This document shows positions 46,985 to 59,399 of a stretch of DNA of 64,000 nucleotides, in pieces. How positions within the stretch are numbered: position 1 is the first letter of the stretch; every line of letters begins with the position of its first letter. The notes beneath the pieces were generated by a model. It was not told the DNA's origin and searched no databases. It worked only from the letters and a program-made list of their open reading frames with translations. This DNA comes from Dermatemys mawii (taxonomy: Eukaryota; Chordata; Testudines; Dermatemydidae): NCBI GenBank assembly GCA_007922305.1, contig ML677341.1:71992690-72056689 (forward strand), in the 5' to 3' direction. The translations under genes were made by a program, and so were the position numbers.

Positions 46985-49596
46985 CATCTGTCCTTAGTTT
47001 GTTTGCAGATAAGCAACAAAGCCAAATCTGTATCTACACATCATTAAAATATTGAGCAAATGAAATACAGCAAATGTTCACAATTAAGCCCTTTTGATTT
47101 CTAATAGGATGAGATCCTCTAAGGAGAATTGCAATTTTTACTCCTGCAATTCTTCTCCCTCAGACGATTCTGATTAACTTTTTTCCTTGATTTCAATTAA
47201 CAATCTTTGGCTGATTTGGGCTCTGATCCTACAATAGATAGCATGCCAGTTGACTGCAGTCCCTGCGCAGAGCCCCAAAGAAATCCATAAGACTCTGTCT
47301 GGGAGCAGCAGTCCACCCACATGTGATCAGATGAAGGATGGAGTCCTTGGCGTCCCTGTATGTTTTACTCCATATAAAATATTGTGAGCTTTGCAGGATG
47401 TAGAATTGCAGCTTCAACATTTTTTTTCCTCGGAAAGCTCTCCTCATCCCCACTATCTCATTCACATGGGACTGTATGGCTGGGCTTTGAGCTGGGAAAA
47501 TTAAAATTTTGCCACCTTCAAATGTTACATCTCTCTTTTTCCTGAGGGCTGCTAAAGATCCTGTGTCTCTGATCTGAAATTGTAGCAATAATTGTATTTC
47601 CCATTCTGTGCTCCATCGTTGATTGTTTGGCAGGAATCCTAGAATATTAATTCACAGAAAGATTCATTCTGCATTTCAAAATCTAATTTAAAGCAAATCA
47701 TTTTCTCCAGGAAAGCTACGGGATGAGCATTTCCCCGTCCCGCTGGAACTCCAAATATTTGGATAGTTTTTTAAAGGATTTCACTTTGTATCATTATATC
47801 CACCTATCTTATCCTCCACTATATTTTACAAATGCTGATTTAAATTCTTACCACTCACGTGACTGTTTCTTCCTGCTTTGTACAGCCACCACTTCTCATA
47901 GCCAGCCAGATAATGTACAGTGGTTGCAGCTTTTCAGGGATGATGCTCAATGCACTTTGGTTTCCTATTTTGTTCTTCTTCATTGTAAAGCTTTTTGTTT
48001 ATTTTAAGCTGGGTCAGGGTGAAGACATTCACTTTAGTTATGTTATCAGCTCATGCTTTTGCCTTTGTTTGCTTAGATTGCCATAAAGTAGTTTTCTTTC
48101 TAACTATTTTTGTTGAAGTGCCCAGAAGTTTTCAAGGATAGGTATCTAAACATTTCAATATATCATCATTAATAAAAACTTTTCAAAATCTCTTTGAATC
48201 CCCAACACCAAAATCCACCCACAACAAATTCTCTCAACACTTTCTCCCCTTCCCCGCAACCACACACACAGAGGTTTCCCCACCTCCATTCTTTTTCTAT
48301 TCCCCTCCCATTCATTCTTTGCATCATTGTTCTCTTGCATGTGAATTAAGGAGAGGTAGACTGCACAGTGAAGGAGATAGGGCTGAAAGCAGCTCGGAAA
48401 GGGGCTGATTCACTTAAAAAAAAAAAGACTGGACATTCGAACTTGACTTCTTGTGCAATTCATTTTTGTGGCTATGTCTGAGTTCCAGCTGGAACAGAAA
48501 GCAGAAGGGACACTATATCAGAAAGGAAAGCCATTTTCAGGATACCTCAAGCCCAACTAGAAGAAGAAAGCACTGGAAGTCTTGCAGAGAATGTCTATTT
48601 GGGTGATGTCCTGCCCCAGTCTCCCGCTCAGAAAGCTTTGGGTAAGCGTTTTTTGGATTAACGACCACATCTTTGAAGATCTGCCCATCACCTGAACAAG
48701 TAGTTGAAGCATTCTGGATGCTGTTTTCTCGGAGGCTTTTGGGGGAGGGGAAGGGGGTTAATTCTTTCTTTTGCTGAGGGTAAAGGTTGGTTGGAGTTTT
48801 TTTATTGGCTTTTAATTTTGGTTGGTTGGTTTTAGTTTTCACCAGAGGAGGGTTAGTCAGCTCATCTCTTTTCCTTTCATGCTGCTCTGCACATGGAGGT
48901 GAGGAAGGGACTGGGGCAGCAGTTGATTCTCAGGCTATTTACAAGACCCCCTAACGCTTCTTCTGTGATGCAGCTACTCCTCCTGTTCAGGAAGGAAGTG
49001 TGCTCCAAGCAATGTCATGTGCCTTCCCCTCCCCTGCAGGGAATCAGTGTAAGCATTCCAGTGCAGCTGAGCGAGCACCACTGGAATGCCATCAGGCAGA
49101 GGGGCATTAAAGAAGGACACTGGCAATGTCAAGATACAGCTAAATCAGGAGGTCCATGAATATACCTGAGATAGGACCCCTTTCCTCTCCTGGAGAAATA
49201 GAAGTACAAGCAAATAATCCCAGTATTGCGGGTCAGATATTGCTAAGCTCTAGCCTGCTTAGTGACACCATCCAAAAGTTTATTTGTGTAATATGTCTGG
49301 AGGGTGTCTATGTGCACTAATTCTTTAGAGGCTGAAGAGAGACAGAGCCTAGCAATCCAAGAATTTGTAGAAGGGGAAGCAGCAAAGAGGAAAATCACTA
49401 AGGAATCAGTTGTGGCTATAAGCTTCATATATGGCTTCTGGGAGCTCAGAGGAAGCACAGCCACCTAAACAGCTTTGAACAGGGTACAGCATGTGTTCTC
49501 TCCATTAGCCAGTACAGATGGGAGCAGTGGGTTACGGGCCTTCCCTCCTTCCTCAAGCAAGTCTGGCACCAGAAATGTTGCTAGGCTTACTTACGG

Positions 49597-49905
49597 CTTG
49601 TCCGTACACAGCGCTGGGATTAGGGAGTAGCAAGTATGGTAATTGCCCAGGCTCCATGAAGTTACATGATCAGGCTTCAGCCCCTCAGTTTCTGCCCTGG
49701 GCCCCTGTAAATCTAGCCCTGTCCATACACGCTCTTGCAACAGTTTAATTAAACTGGTGCAAATCTCTGTGCGAACACACTTATATCAGTTTAAAATTGG
49801 GTTTATGAGCCAGGTTTAAATCAATTTATGAGAGTCCACACACAGAGTTGCACTACCTTAGTTTAAAATCAACCCTTTAGTTTAAAAGGTGCCATTCTGA
49901 GACCA
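49597..49905. repeat. Possible degenerate MITE with repeated TTTAAAC-type motifs
   Basis: GGCTTGTCCGTACACA at the left and CTGTCCATACACGCTCTTGC inside resemble the ends of turtle miniature elements; GTTTAA/TTTAAA motifs recur at about 49744, 49791, 49817, 49862 and 49880. No target duplication was found. Confidence 0.35.
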
Positions 49906-52900
49906 TAGTTCTTGCACTTTTCTGAGCACAAGGGCCCTGATTTATCACTGTGTCACGCCAGTTTGACATCAGCGCAGCTCCCCTGAAGTCAGTGGAGTAG
50001 TGCAATGGAGAGTCAGGCTTGTGGACTGCAGTCAGGCCCTTTAGATACTTTTCACTTCTACACATACAGCGATGGGCTTTTTACGAGGGATGGGGGGAAC
50101 CCGTTTGACACAAATAAAAATAAGCCCAATGATCCCCTCTTTTAAGTTTCCCCAGGTTTCCTACTTTTAGCCATAAGTCAAAGTACCAAAATCCTGTGAG
50201 AGAAAGGCCATTCTTGTGGTTATTTCTAACCTGACCAGAATAGAAATGGGCTGTGACCTACTAGCTACACCTTTTATCTATAAGCTGACGGATGAAAATA
50301 ATCCCATTGCAATACCACGCTGATGCTTCATAACATGTCATCCCATGACCCCACACTCCAACAATGGCATTTCTCTGGAGCACTAGCCTAGTTTGTGCCA
50401 CTGCCAGGCTGTCAAACTGCTGTAAAGCTGGCCACCTGGGCTTAGCCTCAGCCTAGGACAATTCTCAGTTGCCACAGAGCTGTAGTGGCGCCTGTGTCAC
50501 CACCCAGGCCCACAACTCCATCTGTAGAACATGCAACAGAGGGAAAAGGGCTGGAGCACTCCTGTGTCTGGCTAGTTTGAAGCTGCCAAAATGGCCTCTC
50601 AGAGACATCAGAAGCCAGTACAAATTCAGGAGTCCTTGAATCAATGGCCAACTATAACCAAAGCCCAGACAAGTAGGGGAACACACAGAAGGAGAGCTGG
50701 TTTAAAATTATTTCACCACCCAGACCTGTACTGAGCACAGCTCAGCTGATCCAGAGAATCTGGCCCAATGTCAAAAGGTCCTAGACAAGTTAAAGACTCT
50801 TATTGTCCTGCAGACTAAGGCTTACAGAATGGAGAACTAGGCCCTCAAAAATCAGGACCATCCTACAAATTTCAAGTCAGGTGACACCCCTACATTCTCA
50901 CCAACCCATCTCACCCCCCACAGTCTTCTCCACTAGCTTCTCTTCAGAATGATTTTCAGTCCTAGGTGCAGGAGCTAGAAGTGGAAGACACATTTTAACC
51001 TGACATTTTAACCATTTTAACCATTTTACCTATCACCTAACCCCCCTCTTCCATACTGCTATGGCAGCATCCTACAAGTTGAGGTAATCACTTTGTAAAG
51101 AAAGAAGTGGGCATGACATGGGCACTCTCTACCCCAATACCACCACTGCCATTTCTTATTCCTCCACCCACCCACCCACCCTAGCTAGTGGTTCTGAGCT
51201 TACATTTGGGAGCATGAAGTTCACCTTCCCAGGGCTGGAACAGCTACCTACTTTGATTCCTATGAAGGGTGTGCCAATCTGGACTGGTAAAGTAAGATCC
51301 CTTTCAGAGAGTGAAAAATAGGGAAGCAGCGTTCAGCACTTCAGATGTCAAGAAAGAAAGAGTAAGAAAAAGAGAGAGGAGAGGAGAGAGAAGACCACAT
51401 AGAAAAGCCAGTGGGAAAATGTCCTAATTTGGACAGACAGGCCTCATTGCCATGGCAACTCTGAATCGCCCCACAGCGGGTGGACCTGACTTTATATGTA
51501 GCGTTAAACAGTTCAGCCATTAAAAAGAAAAGGGGGGAAAATGCAGGAAAGGTATTCAGTGACAAGATGCTTGTCTTCTGAGGGGCACTCTGGTAGGTGA
51601 CATGAACACTCTGGTAGGTCTTGAGTTGTATTCTCCCACCCACCCCTGTAAATACAGACACACATTAATACATTTGGTTCCGTTCTGAGGAGTGAGTCCT
51701 TCCCTCCCTGCTGGCTGACCTGCTCCCCCGAGTCTGTAGGGCATGAGCAGTGGGACTAAATCCCCTCTCTTAATACTCTTGTGAGGGGAAGCAACAGGAG
51801 TAATAGGGAAAGAGAAAGAGGAATTAACCCCTTCTTTCTCTTTATATGCCCTACCATAAAAACCACACACACCACAGGACCAGGGTCGGAGGGAAACCAG
51901 TAACCAATGAAGCAGCAGGTAGGGACAGTAGAGAACAGCCATTTGTATAAAATATGAGACTTTGCCATTGTGTGACTGTGCCCTCATCTACATAAACACT
52001 ACTAATCCCTAACATCATGGACTCCTCCAGTGACACACCAGACAAAAATGATAGTGCTGAAAGGAAGCAGAGTGAGTGCTAGGATCACTCAGGGAGGGAG
52101 ACAGTGAGTGGAGGAGAGGCATAGGGAGAGCAAGATAGGGAGGAACAGTTCACTAAAACTCACACAATGCATATTTTACTTGCTCTGAGAGAAAGTCATC
52201 CCTCTGGTTATTAATTAATTATTCAGATTTTGCCTAAAACCTTTCTGTTTGCTTTAGCTGATGAATGACTCTAAACACTACTCACCTTCATATTACTTCC
52301 TCCTTCCATTTGAACGCTCGTCCACTCAATTCGCTCCTCCGCCATTACTGCTGCCTTCCATTCCTCCTTCAGTGTAACACCCAACCCCTCTCGCATCCTC
52401 CCCAGCCCCTTTGCTATCTCTGGGCACAATCCCTAAGCCCTTCCTCACACTAGGTAGCACTTGTTCCCATAAGAAGCCCCACTGACTTTGCAGGCATGAC
52501 CTGTATAAGTCCCACTTACGGGTTGCAGAAGCAGGCCTACACCTCAGAAGTGGATCCCTGCAGTCAGGGCAGAGTGAGACCAGGACCACGATCCTCAAAG
52601 GTACTTAGGCATCTGTCTACATACCTTTAAGGATCTAGGCCCAGGTGAGCAGACAAGTAGGAAACTCAGAAGGGAGTAAATAACTTCCTTACAGGTACCA
52701 ACCTGCAGCATCCAAAATGAACTGAAAATTATGTGTTCCTAGAAGGCAGGGGAGTTCTTTCCCTAAAGATTTCTAGATGCAAACTGGTAAAAGGATTGTC
52801 ACACCAAGGTCCCTGGCAGGGGGTACTCACTCACAGCAGATTAGTTCTTTCCAGGTTCAACACTACACCTTCCCTTGCAGTCGCTCAACCCATGGCCTTC

Positions 52901-54734
52901 TCTCTTGGTCTGCAGCCCCTCTCTCATTCCAGGGACTGCAGCTTCCTCTTTCTGACTCAGCCTCGCTCCCCCCAGTCACTGTGTGGTTTCCCCTTCCAGG
53001 ATATATAGTCTGACTGGACCTGCTGTCCAGGCAATGCCACTCTTGTCACTCATTAGTAAAGGAACCAAGACCCACCCACTACTCCAGCCTCCGGGCACAA
53101 GCACAGAGACCCTACAACACGCAGCCAAGGTCTGCTCAGGTCCCAACTTTACTATTCTCTCCCTAGGCTGCTTTCTACCCACCTTCCACAGGCTTTCTGA
53201 GTACATCACTGGCATCTTCTATTGCCAACTTCCTGGATTTGTACAAGCCCAACCCTCGATTACTCAGCTGAGCTCCATCTTCCACCTTGGGGTTGCTTCT
53301 CCAGCCTAAGCCCCTCATGTGTGGCCTATATCACTAACTGGCTCTTTGTCAGTTTCCTTAACCCTTTCAGGGCTGGTGTGGAGTGAACATCCCTTCAAAT
53401 CCCCTTCACCTTGCTGTCCTGTAGTCTATTTATATTTGCATTTATTTTTTGTTTTCAAACTAAAACATCACCTCACTTCTCCATTCACTTTATTTATCAA
53501 ATGGAAGCAGACCTGTGGGTCAGTTGAAGAGTTCATGATTAGAGCTGTGTGGTAGGGGAGAGAATACAGCCACACAATGGTACAGCTACACCTCTTCCAC
53601 ACACTGTTACCCTTCGCTGTATACACCCACTTCTACACTGGTGATGCGAAACAAAGATCTTGTAAGGCAAGAGAACCTTCTCCCACTACCATGGTCTAGA
53701 ACTGAAGAGAAAACAAAATAACTAACCAAATCTCACTCCACTGCTAGTTAATAAAAGAAGCCAATGCATTATTCAAGAGAGCTCTATATTTTATGGCTGC
53801 TGCATGGAAGGAGCTGCTGGCTTGCTTCTGGCATTCTGGTAGTGCAAGATATATTGCAACAGCCTGTTTCCTCCCTCTATTGTTATCACAGACACTCATA
53901 CAGATGGGCAAACACGGACATAACTGCACACGCGCGGACAATAGACACTGCTCTCTGACGAACCTGTAGTCCAAAGCAGAAGAGGGAAAAAGCCATGGCT
54001 AGCAATCTTCAGAACTTTTCCCAATAGGCAGCATCTGTGAGGAGGTCCCAGCACCTATTCTGTCTCCCACCAGTGCTTATGCCAGCTCATTTTGCCTATA
54101 GCTAGAATGCTGCCAGCCAAAACTCCAGTTTATAACAATTTAGATGATCAAACTTAAAATTAGCGTATGTTTACCAAACCTTCCCAGAGGAATAGAGCAA
54201 GGGGCTGCAAGATCAGAGGGAGGGATCTGCTGTTTAAATAGATCGGTCAAGAGGATTTGTATCATGGATTCATTCCAAGATATCCAGAGCTGGTCATCAC
54301 GACTCATCAATGATGAGGTGGACCCAGTGTTATGGTGAGTGGCACCAATCATTCTTTGACTGAAGCCGTTCCACAGTCCGCAGTTGAGCACTTGGCATTA
54401 AGCACTCTGCACAAAGGCTTAATTAATGGGCCATAAAGTGATGTATTAAATCTAAATTAAGACACCAATTGACTACTAAAAATTCACATTTCTGGCTGGG
54501 TAATGACTGTGTCAGAGATCTGAATCTATTCAAAGACCAGCAAAGCTCACCCATTAGACATTTAATAATCAATTGGTTATTCAATTAACCACAGACATTT
54601 TCTTCTTGAGAGAGAGGGAGGCTGGAAAGGGTTGAGGCAGTCATCGAATTATAGAAAGAGAGATAAGGAAGACATGATGGATCAGGCTTTGTCCATCACC
54701 ATTCCCACTCCTGTGCAAGACTGTTTCCTGTAGC

Positions 54735-54925
54735 AGCGCACTCCCAAACTTTGTCAAGTCCAATTATAAATGACTCAGGTGATGAAACTTCTACCACTTC
54801 CCTTGGGAGGCTAATCTGTAGAGTCTAATAGGTCTTACTGTGAGGAAATGTTTCCAATAGCCATCCTAAGTTCCCTTTCACTCAGCTTTCTCTCCTTACA
54901 CTCCTCAGATCATCTTGAACAACCC
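54735..54925 (-). mobile_element. Old CR1 LINE fragment
   Basis: CTACCACTTCCCTTGGGAGG, then GTGAGGAAATGTTTCC, then CTTACACTCCTCAGATCATC follows the inverted CR1 3' order. It is strongly diverged. Confidence 0.6.
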
Positions 54926-55493
54926 CCCTCCCTCCCTGGGCTTTAGGCCTTTCAAAAGTTTGCAGACAAAGGTTTGCCTCACTTGCCGAGTTATACATAT
55001 TTTCTTCTTTTAATCTTTATTTCAGTCCACCTCTGTTTTTTTAATCATTTTTTGTTCCCTTCCTGAATTATTTCTGGTTCCTTTGTAGGGAACCCAAACA
55101 GGCATTTTAACATTGCCACCAGAGCAGCCTGGACTGGACCAAATGGGAATCCCTGTCTCACCTGAATGGCTGTATGAGCAATGACAAGAGACTGAGGAGA
55201 GGAAATTGGAGCAGAAAATAACACACCTGCTCTTTAATTATTAAGGCCCCCGAGGTGCATTGAATTTAAGTAATTTTTAGTAAACCTGCATTGAAAATAT
55301 AATTAAAGGACCCAACCACCCCATTCCCTGGAGAAGAAAAATGGAATAATCCAGCTACTGCTGCTGTCATCAACACAAATTCTTTTGTAAAGGGGCTGCT
55401 TTACTGGGAGAAACTTTCAAATTCATCTAGCGCAGTACCATGTGGTCTGTTATAATTGCTCCTAACACATTTGCTGATTTCCAAAGCTAATGA

Positions 55494-55850
55494 ATGTGAG
55501 CATGAGCCACTGGTCATATGTCTGTGTGGGACTGTGTTTGACTTGCTCTTACTGCATGTGTGTCGTTGTGTGTCTTTCAGTAGTCATGCTGTATGTCAGT
55601 GTGAGTCATAGTGCATGTGTGTGTGTTAGAGAGCCAACGAGAATTACTAGATATGATTGTGAGAGCCAGTGTGAATCACAGCATATGATTGTGAGTGTCA
55701 GTCTGAGTCACAGCTCATGACTGCCTATGTGAGTCCATGAGTCACTGTGTCTGTGTGAGTGTTAATGTCAGTCACAGTGTATGAGTGTGTATGAATGTGT
55801 TTGTGATACATTGTGTGTGGGTTACTGTGTAAGTGTTTGTGCAGAAATCA
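55494..55850. repeat. Degenerate TG-rich minisatellite
   Basis: Variants of TGTGAGTCACAGTGCATGAG recur with loose spacing of about 25-35 bp; GTGAGTCA, GTGAATCACAG, CTGAGTCACAG and GTCAGTCACAGTGTATGAG are visible. It covers about 350 bp with no exact period. The 76-codon open frame at 55490-55720 is a by-product of the repeat. Confidence 0.8.
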
Positions 55851-55901
55851 TGGTACATGAGTGTTTGAGAAACTCACAAGTTCAATGTTTAGTGTCACAA
55901 G

Positions 55902-56225
55902 TAGAGCTGGGCAAAATTTTTCAAACTATTAAACAACAATAATAGTTTCAGATGACCTAAAACTATTGTAAATTTGACACAAATAGTTCTGGCCCTTCAC
56001 AAAACAGCTAGGAGAGGAAGTGGTAGTACTACTGCTGCTGCCACTATAACCGTAATCCTTGTGATTAGTGCACTCACATGAGATGTGGGAGACCCAGGTT
56101 CAACACCCTGCTCTGGAAGAAGCCTGAAAATAACTCCTTCAGTTTACCAAAGATTCAGTGTGAGCCAAGCCAATTTTTTCCAGACCTGCCACTAAACCAT
56201 AACATCCATTACTCATCCAGCTCTA
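55902..56225. repeat. Inverted-repeat element with a tRNA-like core (copy 2)
   Basis: Ends TAGAGCTGGGCAAAAT and TCATCCAGCTCTA are inverted for about 9 bp. The core on the plus strand has GTGATTAGTGCACTCAC (A-box-like, 56061) and GGTTCAACACC (B-box-like, 56097-56107). The core matches copy 1 at 29446-29803 in inverse orientation. No clear target duplication is seen. Confidence 0.65.
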
Positions 56226-56394
56226 GGGCCTAGATCCCCTTATGCTCACATTTTTCTGTTCCCTCTGCATTCTCTCCTTTCTTTCGCCAGGCTATTTCAA
56301 TCTCAGGTCACACATGAAATGCAGCAATAACTTCTACTATGCATTCCAGCTATGGGGGAAAGGGTCATTATTATCAAGATTTTCAGAGTGAATA

Positions 56395-56565
56395 ATGATT
56401 TGGAGGGCCAATGTAAACTACAGTTTAAAAGGAGCCTGATTTTCAGTTGATGGATACCAAGCATGTTTTTAAAAATCCTGGCCCCTTTAAGGTGTCTCAA
56501 TTTGGCATCCAAAATGGAGGTACCTGCAATCAATAGTCACTTTTGAAAATCTTGGCCTGTTTCAC
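56395..56565. repeat. Old dispersed repeat with TTTGAAAATCTTGGCC motif
   Basis: CCTGATTTTCAGTTGATGGA, CCCCTTTAAGGTGTCTCAAT and CACTTTTGAAAATCTTGGCC. Same family as 11395-11510. Confidence 0.5.
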
Positions 56566-58484
56566 TGAATTGCATCACTTCCTGTGATGGTGGGTGGGGC
56601 ATGTTCAGGTGCCTGGTACAAGGTGTCTGGCAGCTTCGTATGTAGTGCCAGGTGCTAACGGATCTCTACTCCATCCGCCCTGATGCCACGTGCTGTCTAC
56701 CCACCTGACCTTGACACAGAAAATTGCTTGTGAATCTTGCAGAGAGCCCAGTTTCTGAAGGATTCCCAAGTGAACCGACCCTGCAGATTCACTTTGAGAC
56801 TTGAATCAGTGAACTTCCAAAAGCTGCCCCATCTGTCCTCCTCTTTGTCCAACACAGGTTCCTCACTACTCCCTAAGCAGCTGCCTCCACATTTAAGAAT
56901 CTTCTGCTGCCCACTTCTCACTTTCGGTGTCCTTACAAGAGGATCACTTATCCTGGCCGCGTTCCCTTCCTTTTCTCCTGGGCCCTTCTGCTGCATCCCA
57001 CAGGTATCTGGGTTACAATAGCATTGGCCACTGCCTCCTCAGACCTCTGAAGTGTCTTTCTCCACCCCCATCCCCAGTAGTTCAACAACACTGAGGAAAT
57101 CCTCCTGCTGCCAATGCCAGCTGGCTGCACTGAGCTGGGTGAGAGAAACCCCATAATTCTAGCACAGGCTCATTTGGAAGGGGAAAGAGGGTCTATAAAC
57201 AATGGATTAGGAGAGATGTGTATGCCACTTCTTGGAAACCACCAAGTGGGGCAGAAATAATGAAGGCCCGTTGAATGGAAGGAGACTTGTGGCTGTATGA
57301 ACTTTGTGTGCTATTCAGCCCTGTGCAGAGAGCCTGCACAAAGCCTATGTACCATTTAAGATTATTTCAAGGATTTAAGCAGAATATAAGTCAACAAATT
57401 CATTCCAGGTTTAACCATCACTCCATGTACGGAAGTGCGTAATGAGTGCATTGAACCTTAATGCCATGGCTTCAGTAGACGTGAGGCTGGATGTGAACAT
57501 TTTACAGAGTTCTAGGAGAAAGGCTTTACCAGGTAATTCCACCTCAGGGTAGTTAGTTTCATGAAAATAACCAACAAGGTGTTTGGCTGTTCATTAGAAA
57601 CTCCTCTCTAAGCTTCATCCTCTTTTCCTCCTGTCTCTGCCATGGTGCACAATGCCTACACTAGTCAATGATGAGAGGATCACCAGCCAGCCAAGCCTGT
57701 GATGTGAAGAACTGTGTCAACTGTGTAATTAAATCATTTCTGTAATTACTGTCATGCACTTATAAATAATTTAGACCTGCACATTCTTTCTGTAGGTGAC
57801 ACATGAGAGAGAATACATTGCAAAGAAAAGAGAAAGGGGGATACATAATAATAAAAGCACTTATTTATATGGGACTTTACATTTTTAAAGCACCATATGA
57901 ACAATAATTCAGAAAAAGGTAGAGTGGCAAACAAAAAGAGGGTGAGATAGAGAGAGACAAAAGAGACTAGAGGCCAAAATTGGGAGAGACCAATATCTGC
58001 ATACACACACATGCATGCACGCAATGGCCACCTGGTGCAGCTAATATTTTGGAAGTAAACTGTGCCTTGTTGTCTGCAAAAGTACTATAGCTCGGCTCTC
58101 TAACTCTAATTTCATAGCGACTACTGAATGCCTGTGAGTTTGGAAGTGAAGAAGGGGAGCCAATTACACAGAAAGGGATCACCAAAATAAAGTTGGGGAT
58201 ATGATGGAAAACTGAGCTGCGGGTAACAAACATACACTTGGAGGGGCCAACACCTCCATCTCAGAGCCTCGGTGATATTTTCTTCAGTCCTCTCTGGCTC
58301 AGAAGCTTGGCACTGATTATACTGCCAGCTTCCTGGAATCTGGCCACTCAGACCGGCATGGGGACAGGATAAGTCTAATCTGCTTGTGGCTGCAATTCTC
58401 TCTTCTCTGCTTATCCCATCCTAAGACCCATGAAACGAGCATTGGGCCCGGGTGGTTCAGCACCATGGACAGCCAATGATAATT

Positions 58485-58660
58485 GCTGACATTTTCAGAA
58501 GTGACTGGTGATTCTAGGTCCCTTGATTTTTGAGAGCCTAACTTGAAACACCCTAAAGCAGCCTGATTTTGAGAAAGAGCTGGGCTCTCACCCTCTGATA
58601 ATCAGCCCTCTTTACAATGACCTAAAATTGCTAGTCATTTGAAAAGGTTGGGTGATGGTA
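58485..58660. repeat. Old dispersed repeat with TTTTCAGAAGTGACT motif
   Basis: ACATTTTCAGAAGTGACTGG, then TCTGATAATCAGCCCTCTTT and GCTAGTCATTTGAAAAGG. Same family as 11395-11510. Confidence 0.5.
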
Positions 58661-58748
58661 AGAAGTTATTAATAAAATAAATAATAAAAAAACCCAATAG
58701 ATTTCTCTCCTTCTCCATTCCTTTCTTCCCTGCAAGTATAGCAATATA

Positions 58749-58749
<1 letters not shown>

Positions 58750-58784
<35 letters not shown>
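58750..58784. repeat. (CA)n microsatellite
   Basis: About 17 uninterrupted CA units. Confidence 0.98.
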
Positions 58785-58785
<1 letters not shown>

Positions 58786-59399
58786 ATTCAGAGAACATAC
58801 TAAAGATTGCAGAGTGAAGCGCACAGAAATTAGGAAATGCCAGTATTAAAGTTGCCTTTCCAAACTTGAGTCAGCTTCCTCGTGCATGTGAATTATCATA
58901 TAATCTTTATCACCTACTATTTTCTACCATAAGACACCTGTCTGACAGCCAGGGCTGCTTTGCCCCCTTCAGGGTCACAGATGCTACGGCAGCCACTCCT
59001 TAACAGACTGCAAAGTTTGGCCATTTGCTTGCGGCAGAGTAGCCTGTGCTGTAAGTTTGGCATTGGTCTCTAAACAGCCCATTAGCAAAACAGCAACTCA
59101 GGACTCAGCTGTCTGTGCCTTCAGACCGAGAGAGAGAAAAACCCTTCAAAACTGAAAGTACTTAGTTGCAGTGTTTAGGGCTAGGCCTTGGTCTGGCTTA
59201 GCCCCGAACTGTTCCTCTTCTGTTCCAGTTTTGCCCAGCTCTGCCTGACCAAACCCAGCAGGCCAGTTAAGAAGGCTTGCCTGTTCCTGACTGGTCAGTA
59301 TTTCCTCCCGGCCCTTCTAGGCCTCTGGGAGATTATCTGGTTCGTGGCCCAGTCTAAGTGGATTTTCCTTGGATGGGGAACATCAGGGTGCTGATGCCT

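Noticed and set aside
50992..51035. Short run of CATTTTAAC units
   Set aside because: Three imperfect copies of 9-11 bp; too little to call a tandem repeat of interest.
51556..51987. 143-codon minus-strand frame on the GRIN2B coding strand
   Set aside because: It does not match any GluN2B segment, and its edges show no good acceptor/donor pair.
52730..53400. C/T-rich stretch resembling an LTR
   Set aside because: No defined ends or target duplication could be found, so it is not listed as a feature.
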